Below, piece by piece: positions 8,798 to 17,194 of a DNA stretch of 35,233 nt (position 1 is its first letter; every line of letters begins with the position of its first letter). The notes beneath the pieces are model-generated. The model was not told the origin of the DNA and did not search any database. It saw only the letters and a program-made list of their open reading frames with translations. The stretch is from Candidatus Aminicenantota bacterium (lineage in GTDB: Bacteria > Acidobacteriota > Aminicenantia > Aminicenantales > Aminicenantaceae), in contig WJMT01000094.1 of the NCBI GenBank assembly GCA_014727835.1, forward strand, positions 1 to 35,233. The letters are read 5' to 3'. Made by a program: the position numbers and the translations under genes.

Positions 8798-9487
8798 ATG
8801 AATCCAAAGCTGATAAGAAATGCATTTGTTTATTTGATTCTGGGAGGCTTCCTGATGTTTTGCGGGGAAAGATCTTCCTCCCTTCTTTTTGAATTGGGCT
8901 GTCATGACTTTGAAGATCAGTCCACTGAGTTTTGGATGCCGCGGAATCCTGACCACTGGAGGACCACAAAATCAGACGACTCCACGGTTTATGAGCTTAC
9001 AGATCCAGGTGTTCAGGGTGAAATTCGAGCTCCCACTTCCTGGTCTTTAATTAAAGATCATGATGTCACTTCTTTTGAATTTACGGGTCGCCTCAAATGC
9101 ACAGCAGATCCATCCAATCTCAACCGGGACCTCTGTGTTTTTTTTCACTTTCAGGACCCCACTCATTTCTGTTATGTCCACTTTTCTGCACAAAGCGATG
9201 CTCTCCACAACATCATCGGACTCGTGAATGGAAAAGACCGGGTGAAAATCAATCAGGAACCCGCCGGTGAATCCACGTTCCGGTTGATCGACCAAAAATG
9301 GCATGACTTTAAAGTGACTTTTGATGCTTCTACCGGAAAGATCAAAGCGTTTATGGATGATATGGAACATCCCATTTTAGCTGCACAGGACAAAACTCTC
9401 TCTCACGGATTGGTGGGAATCGGCTCTTTTGATGATACAGGATATTTTGATGACATCTGTCTTAAAGGAATGACATTGGTGAAATGA
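8798..9487 (+). CDS. Secreted concanavalin-like (LamG/DUF1080-like) domain protein
   Basis: 229 aa with an N-terminal hydrophobic export segment (LIRNAFVYLILGGFLMFCGE). The cysteine followed by Gly suggests a lipoprotein, but Phe at -1 breaks the usual lipobox. The rest looks like one jelly-roll domain of the LamG / 3-keto-disaccharide hydrolase type: FEFTGRLKC, LCVFFHFQDPTHFCYVHF, RLIDQKWHDFKVTFDASTGKIKAF split by loops, and HGLVGIGSFDDTGYFDD at the end. No catalytic residue can be assigned; binding or hydrolysis of a glycan is inference. GGAG lies before the ATG. The stop codon overlaps the start of the downstream transporter (ATGA). Confidence 0.68.
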   Translation: MNPKLIRNAFVYLILGGFLMFCGERSSSLLFELGCHDFEDQSTEFWMPRNPDHWRTTKSDDSTVYELTDPGVQGEIRAPTSWSLIKDHDVTSFEFTGRLKCTADPSNLNRDLCVFFHFQDPTHFCYVHFSAQSDALHNIIGLVNGKDRVKINQEPAGESTFRLIDQKWHDFKVTFDASTGKIKAFMDDMEHPILAAQDKTLSHGLVGIGSFDDTGYFDDICLKGMTLVK

Positions 9488-10845
9488 GATCTTCCCCCCC
9501 AAAAAGCAGCCTCAAACGCGGCCTTCCATTGGTGGAAGAACGCGACAAGGATTCTCTGAAACGGGAAAAAGAATATCTCAACAAAATCAATGCCAAGCCT
9601 CACTTTTGGCAGCGATGGGCCGGGTTCTGGAATCTTTCTGGTCCGGGATGGATCCAGAGCGCACTCACTCTGGGAGCCGGTTCCGCCGGTTCAGCGATCT
9701 TTGCTGGCTCTGTATTCGGATACAAGCTTCTCTGGGTTCAGCCAGTTGCTATGTTTCTAGGAGTCATGATGTTTGCAGCCATCGGGCACCAGCTACTAAA
9801 CACCCGGGCCAGGCCTTATGACGTTTTCTGGAAAAAACTCCATCCCAGCTTAGCGATCCTCTGGGGGATCAATGTGTTTTTGGCTTCTGTGGTGTGGCAG
9901 TTTCCTCAATATTCTCTGGGCACTGAGGTCATCAGGGACATGTTCGATGTGCTGGGGGCTTCTGTTCCCAAAGCACCCATTGCTCTGTTTATTTTAGTGA
10001 CCGCCACCAGTATCTGCTGGAGCTATGGAAAAGGAAAACGAAAAAACATCCGGCTGTTTGAGCGGATCCTCAAATACATGCTTTTATTGATGGTGCTTTC
10101 TTTTTTTCTAGTAGTCCTTAAAACAGGGATCAACTGGAAGGCTCTGTTTAAAGGTTTTTTCAGTTTCCATATCCCATCCGATAAGGAAGGAATCACTATT
10201 GTCTTAGGCCAACTGGGGGCTGCGGTGGGAGTGAACATGACCTTTCTTTATCCATACACCATGTTGGCACGGGGTTGGAGCAAAGAACACAAGGGGCTTA
10301 AAAATTTCGATTTGGGAACATCCATGTTTTTACCCTATGTCCTGGCCACCAGTTTTGTGATCATTGCCTGCGCCAACACTCTTCACGTTCAAGAAGTTCG
10401 AGTCGAGAATGCAGTGGATGTGGCTCACGCACTTCAACCTTTGGTGGGTCTAACTGTGGGACGGCTGGTTTTTTCATTCGGGATCTTGAGCATGTGCCTG
10501 ACAACTGCTGTGATTGAAATGCTTCTGTGCGGATTTATTCTGAGTGAGATTTTCCAATTCAAGTACAACGGCTGGGCCTATAAAGCCAGCACTATGCTGG
10601 CTAATATCGGGATCATCGGAGCTTTCTACAGCATGCCATTCTGGCTCCCTGTGCTCACTTCCTCATTCAACCTCGTGATGATGCCCGTTGCTTATGTCTG
10701 CTTTTTTATCCTTCAAAACAAGAAAAGTTATCTCGGGGACAAAGTCAATCAGGGTATCAAAGGCTTTTTATGGAATGCGGTCCTCATTTTGGCGATTCTG
10801 GCAGTGGCTGCCGGAGCTGCAGTAAAAATCGCTTCCTTACTGTGA
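9484..10845 (+). CDS. Nramp-family transporter with divergent metal site
   Basis: 453 aa with about 11 membrane helices after a hydrophilic N-terminus of about 45 residues. The first helix reads LSGPGWIQSA...GAGSAGS (51-70) and FGYKLLWVQP (78-87), clearly Nramp-like. However, the metal-binding DPGN is replaced by GAGS (64-67), and the MPH motif of helix 6 is replaced in NMTFLYPY (251-258). Canonical Nramp proteins import Mn2+/Fe2+ with protons. This variant resembles the noncanonical Nramp-like proteins of Planctomycetes, and related NRMT proteins carry Mg2+; the substrate here is open. Its ATG overlaps the preceding stop (ATGA), so translation is coupled to the LamG-like gene. Confidence 0.75.
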   Translation: MRSSPPKSSLKRGLPLVEERDKDSLKREKEYLNKINAKPHFWQRWAGFWNLSGPGWIQSALTLGAGSAGSAIFAGSVFGYKLLWVQPVAMFLGVMMFAAIGHQLLNTRARPYDVFWKKLHPSLAILWGINVFLASVVWQFPQYSLGTEVIRDMFDVLGASVPKAPIALFILVTATSICWSYGKGKRKNIRLFERILKYMLLLMVLSFFLVVLKTGINWKALFKGFFSFHIPSDKEGITIVLGQLGAAVGVNMTFLYPYTMLARGWSKEHKGLKNFDLGTSMFLPYVLATSFVIIACANTLHVQEVRVENAVDVAHALQPLVGLTVGRLVFSFGILSMCLTTAVIEMLLCGFILSEIFQFKYNGWAYKASTMLANIGIIGAFYSMPFWLPVLTSSFNLVMMPVAYVCFFILQNKKSYLGDKVNQGIKGFLWNAVLILAILAVAAGAAVKIASLL

Positions 10846-10931
10846 CTCAATCGGACCTGACATATTTTTAAGATTCAATCAGATAAGAAGATTTATTAAG
10901 CAACAGTGTGAAAAATGTAAAAAACCGCAAC

Positions 10932-10959
10932 ATTGAATGCCTTCTAACCGTATATATAA
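10932..10959 (+). promoter_or_regulatory. Promoter of the beta-propeller gene at 11006
   Basis: TTGAAT (10932-10937), 16-bp spacer, TATAAT (10954-10959). The predicted transcript start near 10966 leaves a 40-nt leader before the ATG at 11006. It excludes the upstream in-frame ATG at 10937, which falls within the promoter. Confidence 0.5.
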
Positions 10960-11005
10960 TGTGAACTGTTTTATGAAAATTCAAATCGTTTCTAAAGGAA
11001 ATAAA

Positions 11006-12097
11006 ATGAAGTCACTATTCTTCGCCTCTATGATGGCCCTTTTGCTTTGTGCGACAAATCCGATTGGATCTCAAACCAAGACCATTGACATAACTCTCTC
11101 GGATTCTCTGGAACTCGGATGTGAAACATTTCTGTTTTCTTCCATTTCTTCTGTATGTGAAGACTCGTCTGGAAATTTCTATGTGGTAGATGCTCTGGAA
11201 AGAAAAGTCTTTAAGTTTGACCTCCAGGGAAATCTCGTTCTTTCATTCGGGCAGAAAGGCCAAGGTCCTGGAGACTTCCAATCCCCGTCACGCATCATCC
11301 TGACACAACAGGGCTGGCTTGCTGTGTGCGAAGACATGTATGATATATCCTTCCATCAGCCAGATGGTGAATTCATCAAGCGCATTCATTTGTCCAACCG
11401 GCTTTCCACAGGTTATGTGGGAGAACAACGTTATTACGCGTGGATTTGGGAACCTGAGGTCCAGCAGCAGGTGATGGTGGACCCACATAATCATGTCACC
11501 CGCGAATTATACGCTGCATCAAAGAATGAGTTTTCTGTATCCGCTCCTGATGAGACCGGACGAATGGTGATGTTCAACTACAGCTCTGATGTCTATGCTC
11601 CCTCTCTTCTGTTTTCCCACCATTCATCCATCAGTGCTGTGGCCAAAAGCACTGTGTATGACATCATCCTCTTGGATTCCAAAGGAAAGGAAATCCATCG
11701 TCTCAAAAGAGATATCCAACCACCCAGAATAAGCCGAAAAGAAAAGAATCATTTCAAAAATGAAATTAAACAGCACTGTCACCGCCGCGGCTGGCCTTTG
11801 CGCATATCCAATGAATTGTTTAACCTGATTCCCAAACACAAAGCTTTTTTCAATCACATCTGCCTTTCAAACCACTATGCTTTTGTGTTTCGCATCCCTC
11901 AGGATATCACCAAGCCACAGGCCCCTGTTTTTGTGGATATCTTCTCCCTAAGCGGAGATTTTTTGGGAACCGCAGAACTTTTTACTCAGGCCGTGTTTAT
12001 CTCAAAAAAACACATGTATTTCATCCAGACAAATCCGGATGGAAATGTGTGTCTTCTTAGAAAATCCTATCAAATCGATTTCAACCAAGCGGAATGA
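11006..12097 (+). CDS. Secreted 6-bladed beta-propeller protein
   Basis: 363 aa with a signal peptide (MKSLFFASMMALLLCATN...). Blade-like repeats are visible: GNFYVVDALERKVFKFDLQG, then FGQKGQGPGDF (81-91), the hallmark loop of a 6-bladed propeller family common in Aminicenantes and Bacteroidota, and a last blade ending in YFIQTNPDGN. Unlike its three relatives in this window it lacks the Cys-WxGxI lipoprotein N-terminus. AAAGGA lies 7 nt before ATG 11006. A longer in-frame version from 10937 is rejected because it lacks a signal peptide at its start and lies within the promoter. Function is unknown; such propellers usually bind ligands or partners in the periplasm. Confidence 0.75.
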   Translation: MKSLFFASMMALLLCATNPIGSQTKTIDITLSDSLELGCETFLFSSISSVCEDSSGNFYVVDALERKVFKFDLQGNLVLSFGQKGQGPGDFQSPSRIILTQQGWLAVCEDMYDISFHQPDGEFIKRIHLSNRLSTGYVGEQRYYAWIWEPEVQQQVMVDPHNHVTRELYAASKNEFSVSAPDETGRMVMFNYSSDVYAPSLLFSHHSSISAVAKSTVYDIILLDSKGKEIHRLKRDIQPPRISRKEKNHFKNEIKQHCHRRGWPLRISNELFNLIPKHKAFFNHICLSNHYAFVFRIPQDITKPQAPVFVDIFSLSGDFLGTAELFTQAVFISKKHMYFIQTNPDGNVCLLRKSYQIDFNQAE

Positions 12098-12107
12098 AAG
12101 AGTCTTC

Positions 12108-12137
12108 TTGACATAAATGCATCCCTTGTTTTAGTAT
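12108..12137 (+). promoter_or_regulatory. Promoter of the M14 peptidase gene
   Basis: Perfect TTGACA (12108-12113), 18-bp spacer, TAGTAT (12132-12137, four of six). Transcript start would be near 12144, giving an 80-nt leader. Confidence 0.45.
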
Positions 12138-12226
12138 CTTTCTATCAGGCAGTCAAAAATTGTATGCATTTCAATCATTAAATCCCGCTTCTTATATTCA
12201 CCATCCCTATCACCTAGGAGGAATGA

Positions 12227-14806
12227 ATGATTCATAAAATCAAATCGATTCGTATTGTATTTTTCTTTGTTTTAATGGCCTTTTTAATCCCCTCTTTAAA
12301 GGCTCAGGAACAAATCACTTCACCCGAGGAATACTTCGGATTTCAAATGGGAGCTGACCAGAAAATAGCCCGCTGGGATAAAATGGTGGACTATTTTCTG
12401 CTTCTGGAAAAACAGAGCACAAAAATCAAAGTCATCAACATGGGTCCCTCCACTATGGGAAATCCTTTTCTTCTGGTCATCATCTCTTCTGCTGACAATC
12501 TGAAAAATTTGGACCAGCTCCAGGAGATCAATGCCACACTCAGTGATCCCAGGGATTCATCAGAACAGGAAATCAAAAAAATGATACCTGAAGGAAAAGC
12601 TGTCATTGCTCAGTCCATGAGCCTTCATGCATCTGAGATCGGGCCTACCCAGATGTCTCCTGAGTTGGCTTATGACCTTTTGAGCAGAACTGATAAAGAA
12701 ACTCAAGTGATTCTGGATAATGTTCTCTATTTTATGTTTCCCTGCTTCAACCCGGACGGAGAGATCATGGTCACAGATTTTTACCGCGAATATGTAGGAA
12801 CAGAATTCGAGGGAACCAGTTTACCCTGGCTTTATCACAAATATGCCGGCCATGATAACAACAGAGACGGAGATTATTTGAATCTGGTGGAATCCAAATA
12901 TGCAGCTCAAATCCTTTACCGGGATTGGATTCCTCAGGCCTATATCGACCACCATCAAATGGGAAGCTATGGAGCCCGGCTCTATATTCCTCCTTACTGC
13001 GATCCCATCCGTCCCTTTGCTGATCCCTTAGTCTGGCGAGAAATGAGCTGGTATGGCGCTCATCTAGCCTACAAGCTGGAAGAAAACCTAAAGACCGGCA
13101 TCATCAATGATGCCATGTTTCCGGGTTGGGGACACTTTGGTTGGCACTGGATAACTCCATTTCACAATATAGCAGGAATGCTGACCGAATCCGCCAGTAC
13201 AGAACTCGCCTCCCCTCTCTACATCCACCCCAGTCAACTTCGGGGAGGCTCCAGGCAGTTCCCGGAATACGAAGCCCAGAGCACATTTCCTCATCCATGG
13301 CCCGGGGGCTGGTGGACTCTGAGGGATATTGTGGAACAGACCAAAGTCTCTGCATGGGCACTTCTGGATATCGCAGCCCGGCATAAAGAAACAGTATTGT
13401 GGAATGCCTATCTCAAAGCCAAACGCCAGACAGAACGCGGGGCCAAGGGAAAGCCTTGTGCCTATGTGATCCCCAAGTCCCAGCATGATTTTCTCTCTGC
13501 CGTCAAGATGGTCAACACGCTGCTTCTTTCAGGGATTGAAATCAAAGCTGCACAGAGTTCATTTTCCGTGGACGGTTTGACCTATCCAAAAGGCTCTTTT
13601 ATCATCTCTCTGGCACAGCCCAAAATGGGGCTGATCAGAAATCTCATAGGCCGCACTTTTTATGCAGATAATGAATGGACCCGGGCTGATGACGGCTCCC
13701 CACTCCGTCCTTATGACCTGGCCACACACACTATGAATGAATTCATGGGTGTCCGGGTGGATCCCATTGATGAACCTGTGGAGGGAGATTTTGAGGTGAT
13801 CCAGGATCAATTCGAAGTGAACGGTAAAGTGGGGTCCGGAGCTGATATGTATGTGCTGGACGGCCGGATGAACAACAGTTTTTGGGCCGTCAATCTGCTT
13901 TTGGATAAGAATGTGACCATCATGCGGGCTGATCACAAGACTTCTGAACTCAATCCCGGGGATTTCATTGTCGCTGAAGGCTCAGAGACTCTGCTCCGGG
14001 ATGTGGCGGATCTCACTGGAGTTGACTTCACTTCCTACAATGGGGAACCCAGCCAATGGGCTCATGAGCTGAAGCGGGGCCGGATCGGCATGTACCAGAG
14101 GTATTTTGGAGGAAACATGGACGAGGGATGGACCCGTCTGGTTCTTGAAAATTTTGGATTCCCTTATACTCGAGTCAAAGACAAAGAAATCCAAAAAGGA
14201 AACCTCAGCAAAGATTATGACGTGTTTATTTTTCCTGATGACTCTGCTGCTGTGATCAAAGGAGAAATCCCAGAGCGATACCGGCGCTATTACGGAAGCT
14301 ATCCACCCGAATACAGAAGCGGTATCGGCAAACAGGGTGTGGAGGAGATCAAGTCCTTTGTCCAAAATGGAGGAATCCTTGTGACATTGGGAGATGCCTG
14401 CAGCTTTGCTATAGAAGAATTTGGTTTGAATGTCCGTAATGTGCTATCCAACATGGATTCTAAAGAATTTTTCTGCCCGGGTTCCACTCTCAAGGTGACT
14501 TTTGATCATCAAAACCCGCTGGCCTACGGCATGCCCTCAGAAGGATTGGTGCTTTTCCGTTCCAGTCCTGCTTATGAGATCATTCCGGGAGACCGCAACC
14601 AAGATTATGAGGTCATTGTCCGATACCAAGACAGAGATCTGCTGCGAAGCGGTTGGTTGATCGGTGAACAGCACCTTTCTGAAAAAGCAGGAATGCTCAC
14701 CGCTCAATACGGAGAAGGTCAGATCGTACTCATCGGATTCAGGACCCAGCACCGCTGCCAGACTGACGGCACCTTTAAGCTGCTGTTCAACACCTTTCTC
14801 CACTAA
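12227..14806 (+). CDS. Secreted M14-family zinc carboxypeptidase
   Basis: 859 aa with a signal peptide (1 to about 26, ending SLKA-QE). M14 zinc ligands are visible: H134-x2-E137 in SLHASE and a third His in DHHQMGS (242/243); the substrate-binding stretch is HDNNRDGD (209-216). The general-base Glu is E321 in MLTESAS. These metal enzymes trim C-terminal residues from peptides. The protein is much longer than a plain carboxypeptidase domain (about 300 aa): residues about 400-859 hold a class-I-glutaminase-like region (VEEIKSFVQNGGILVTLGDA) that is common in long bacterial members. TAGGAGG precedes the ATG by about 6 nt. It is followed within 61 nt by an S10 carboxypeptidase, so the two probably share a transcript. 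A 26-bp repeat lies right behind the stop codon. Confidence 0.87.
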   Translation: MIHKIKSIRIVFFFVLMAFLIPSLKAQEQITSPEEYFGFQMGADQKIARWDKMVDYFLLLEKQSTKIKVINMGPSTMGNPFLLVIISSADNLKNLDQLQEINATLSDPRDSSEQEIKKMIPEGKAVIAQSMSLHASEIGPTQMSPELAYDLLSRTDKETQVILDNVLYFMFPCFNPDGEIMVTDFYREYVGTEFEGTSLPWLYHKYAGHDNNRDGDYLNLVESKYAAQILYRDWIPQAYIDHHQMGSYGARLYIPPYCDPIRPFADPLVWREMSWYGAHLAYKLEENLKTGIINDAMFPGWGHFGWHWITPFHNIAGMLTESASTELASPLYIHPSQLRGGSRQFPEYEAQSTFPHPWPGGWWTLRDIVEQTKVSAWALLDIAARHKETVLWNAYLKAKRQTERGAKGKPCAYVIPKSQHDFLSAVKMVNTLLLSGIEIKAAQSSFSVDGLTYPKGSFIISLAQPKMGLIRNLIGRTFYADNEWTRADDGSPLRPYDLATHTMNEFMGVRVDPIDEPVEGDFEVIQDQFEVNGKVGSGADMYVLDGRMNNSFWAVNLLLDKNVTIMRADHKTSELNPGDFIVAEGSETLLRDVADLTGVDFTSYNGEPSQWAHELKRGRIGMYQRYFGGNMDEGWTRLVLENFGFPYTRVKDKEIQKGNLSKDYDVFIFPDDSAAVIKGEIPERYRRYYGSYPPEYRSGIGKQGVEEIKSFVQNGGILVTLGDACSFAIEEFGLNVRNVLSNMDSKEFFCPGSTLKVTFDHQNPLAYGMPSEGLVLFRSSPAYEIIPGDRNQDYEVIVRYQDRDLLRSGWLIGEQHLSEKAGMLTAQYGEGQIVLIGFRTQHRCQTDGTFKLLFNTFLH

Positions 14807-14810
14807 TAAA

Positions 14811-14836
14811 TACGGGGACACAATACCTATTTACCT
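14811..14836 (+). repeat. 26-bp 3'-flank repeat, copy A
   Basis: Core GGGACACAATACCTATTTAC preceded by TACG. It begins 4 nt after the stop codon of the M14 gene and lies in the leader of the S10 gene. It matches the two minus-strand copies (27670-27695 and 29507-29532) at 25 of 26 positions. Confidence 0.75.
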
Positions 14837-14867
14837 AATTTATTTCATAAGAATTGGAGGTAAAAAC

Positions 14868-16391
14868 ATGAAAAAAGGGAAGTTCATTATTATTCTATTC
14901 ACCATGATATTGGCTTTTCATATGGGACTTTCAGCCCAAAAAACAGCTGAAACCCCTGACAGACCAACACATCTCTCCAAAACTCACCATAATGTCCAGA
15001 TAGGTGACCTAAACATCGCTTACACAGCCACTGTGGGACAACTCACAGTGAACAAGCCAGATGAAAAACCAGGAGCTAAAGTCTTTTTTATGGCATATAC
15101 TCGTGACGATATCAAAGATCTGTCCTCCCGTCCCATCACATTTGCCTATAACGGAGGACCGGGTTCTTCTTCAGTCTGGCTTCATATGGGATGTTTGGGG
15201 CCCAGAAGGATACAAATGACTGATGAAGGATTCTCTGCCCAAGCTCCATTTGGTCTTGAGGACAATGAATATTCTCTCTTGGATGTCACAGACCTGGTTC
15301 TCATAGATCCTGTCTCTACCGGCTTCAGCCGACCCCTTCCGGGAGAGAAAAAAAGCCAGTTTCACGGAGTCCAGGAAGACATTGCTTCTGTAGGAGAGTT
15401 CATCCGGCTCTACATCTCCAAATTCAATCGCTGGGCCTCCCCAAAATTCCTGCTGGGAGAAAGCTACGGCACTTTCCGTTCCGCAGGCCTTTCCGGATTT
15501 CTTCAGGGCCGCCAGCACGGGATGTATTTAAACGGCATCATCCTAGTCTCATCAGTCCTGGATTTCACCACCATTGGATTCAACAAAGGAAACAACCTCC
15601 CTTATATCCTTTTTCTCCCTCACTACACAGCCACTGCCTGGTATCACAAACAGCTCTCTCCGGAGCTTCAAAACAAAGAACTGACTGAACTTTTAGACGA
15701 AGTCGAATACTTTGCTCTCAACGAGTATTCAGTAGCACTGCTCAAAGGAAACCGGCTAGCCGAAATAAAAGAAAACGAAGTGGCAAAAAAATTGGCTGCT
15801 TATACAGGCCTTTCTGAAGAATACATCCGCCAGGCCAATTTGCGGATTCGCCATGACCGATTTGTTAAAGAGCTTCTGAGAGATGAGTTCAAAACAGTGG
15901 GGCGTTTGGACAGCCGTTTCACAGGAAGGGACGAGGATGCCGCAGGAGAAAATTATGAATTTGATCCATCCAGCGCCGCCATTATGGGATCCTTTTCCAC
16001 CATGCTCAATCACTATCTTCGCACAGAGCTCAACTATAAAAAGGACCTTCCCTATAACATTTACGGAAATGTCTATCCCTGGAATTTTTCCCAGACCCTC
16101 GGTTCCAGAAGAACTATTGAAGCGGTCCCGTATATGGCCGAAACTCTGCGCAGAGCCATGAGCGAAAACAAACATCTTCAAATCTTTGCAGCCAATGGTT
16201 ATTATGACGGGGCTACTCCTTACTTTGGAACAGAATACACTTTTTCCCAAATCGGTCTGAACGATGAATTTAAAGACCGGGTGCACATGGGCTACTATGA
16301 AGCAGGGCACATGATGTACATCCACAAACCGTCCCTGGCCAAACTGAAAAAGGACCTGAGTGAATTCATCCGCTCCGCTTCCGGCAAATAA
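14868..16391 (+). CDS. Secreted S10-family serine carboxypeptidase
   Basis: 507 aa with a signal peptide (MKKGKFIIIL...LSAQ, about 24 aa). Alpha/beta-hydrolase fold with S10 landmarks: NGGPGSSS (95-102, oxyanion hole), GESYG with nucleophile S199, Asp447 in NGYYDGATPY, and His481 in YYEAGHMMY. It releases C-terminal residues from peptides, probably at low pH or in the periplasm. The start at 14868 has GGAGG 7 nt upstream and gives a proper signal peptide. A longer frame reaching 14664 overlaps the M14 gene and is unlikely. Together with the upstream M14 enzyme it gives two unrelated exported carboxypeptidases, suggesting complete trimming of extracellular peptides. Confidence 0.9.
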   Translation: MKKGKFIIILFTMILAFHMGLSAQKTAETPDRPTHLSKTHHNVQIGDLNIAYTATVGQLTVNKPDEKPGAKVFFMAYTRDDIKDLSSRPITFAYNGGPGSSSVWLHMGCLGPRRIQMTDEGFSAQAPFGLEDNEYSLLDVTDLVLIDPVSTGFSRPLPGEKKSQFHGVQEDIASVGEFIRLYISKFNRWASPKFLLGESYGTFRSAGLSGFLQGRQHGMYLNGIILVSSVLDFTTIGFNKGNNLPYILFLPHYTATAWYHKQLSPELQNKELTELLDEVEYFALNEYSVALLKGNRLAEIKENEVAKKLAAYTGLSEEYIRQANLRIRHDRFVKELLRDEFKTVGRLDSRFTGRDEDAAGENYEFDPSSAAIMGSFSTMLNHYLRTELNYKKDLPYNIYGNVYPWNFSQTLGSRRTIEAVPYMAETLRRAMSENKHLQIFAANGYYDGATPYFGTEYTFSQIGLNDEFKDRVHMGYYEAGHMMYIHKPSLAKLKKDLSEFIRSASGK

Positions 16392-16417
16392 GGGGAAACA
16401 CACAAGAATATTTCAAT

Positions 16418-17128
16418 CTAAATCAGGTTTTGGTGATCCTTGACCCAAAAAATATAGATATTCAGTTTTTTGGCTACATCCAGACTTTCGGTGCGTTTAA
16501 GCTGATATCCTGCTGTGTTCATCTCCGCTTCCATCTCTTGAGGGGTAGTGCCTTCATCATCGTTTTTATTCCAAGGGATCCACTCCACAATAGCCAGTCT
16601 TCCATCTGGCTTTAATGCACCTCTGGCCTTCCGCAGCAGAGAAACTGGATCATCAAAATGGTGATAAGAGGAAACGATAAATATGAGGTCCAGAATCCCT
16701 TGGGGAAGTCTTGGGTCTGTGGCTTCACCTAAGATGATCTCTACATTCTCCAAATCCCAGCGCTCACATCTGTCTTTCAGATAATCGAGTGCTTCAGCAT
16801 CGATATCTTCGGCATACACTTTGCCTGTGTTCCCCACACGCGCTGCTAATTGGACCACATATCTTCCTTTTCCTGCCCCGATCTCTGCAACTTTCATACC
16901 CGCAGAGACTCCTACAATATCCAATATCTTTTCTGGAGGCTGGAGTCTGTTTAAACGGGCTTCATTTTCATTCTCAGGATCTAAGACAGTCTTCTGCTGC
17001 TGGACAGAATCCAGGCAGATCCCAAAACAATTGAATACTAAAACACAAATAACAAACAGAGACAATAAACTTTGCAGAGCATGACATCTCTTGTGGCTAA
17101 TCAGGGACTTCTCTCTCGTTCGAATCAT
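16418..17128 (-). CDS. Class I SAM methyltransferase with N-terminal membrane/export segment
   Basis: The methyltransferase domain has motif I VAEIGAGKGRY, acidic loop EDIDAE, and LDLIFIVSSYHHFDDP with a GALKPDGRLAIVEW block, as in Methyltransf_25/11 proteins. The unusual part is the N-terminus: a basic start followed by LQSLLSLFVICVLVFNCFG, a signal peptide or membrane anchor. That would place a SAM-dependent domain outside the cytoplasm, unless the segment is an N-out anchor. ATG 17128 is chosen because AAGGA precedes it; ATG 17152 (8 codons longer) has no ribosome-binding site. It lies 42 nt downstream of nothing co-directional except the barrel operon, which ends at 17195 on its other side. 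Substrate unknown. Confidence 0.75.
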   Translation of the reverse strand: MIRTREKSLISHKRCHALQSLLSLFVICVLVFNCFGICLDSVQQQKTVLDPENENEARLNRLQPPEKILDIVGVSAGMKVAEIGAGKGRYVVQLAARVGNTGKVYAEDIDAEALDYLKDRCERWDLENVEIILGEATDPRLPQGILDLIFIVSSYHHFDDPVSLLRKARGALKPDGRLAIVEWIPWNKNDDEGTTPQEMEAEMNTAGYQLKRTESLDVAKKLNIYIFWVKDHQNLI

Positions 17129-17194
17129 TACATCCTTGTCTTTATTACTCATTTAATCAAAATAAGTTGCCTTTTCAGTAAATAACAAGAAAAA

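Noticed and set aside
10937-11005. Upstream ATG extending the propeller gene at 11006
   Set aside because: It lies within the promoter region and lacks a ribosome-binding site; 11006 has both site and signal peptide.
14664-14867. N-terminal extension of the S10 carboxypeptidase
   Set aside because: Overlaps the M14 coding sequence by over 140 nt; ATG 14868 has GGAGG and starts a clean signal peptide.
15756-16403. 215-aa open frame on the minus strand
   Set aside because: Antisense to the S10 carboxypeptidase, whose catalytic residues lie in this interval; no family likeness or ribosome-binding site.
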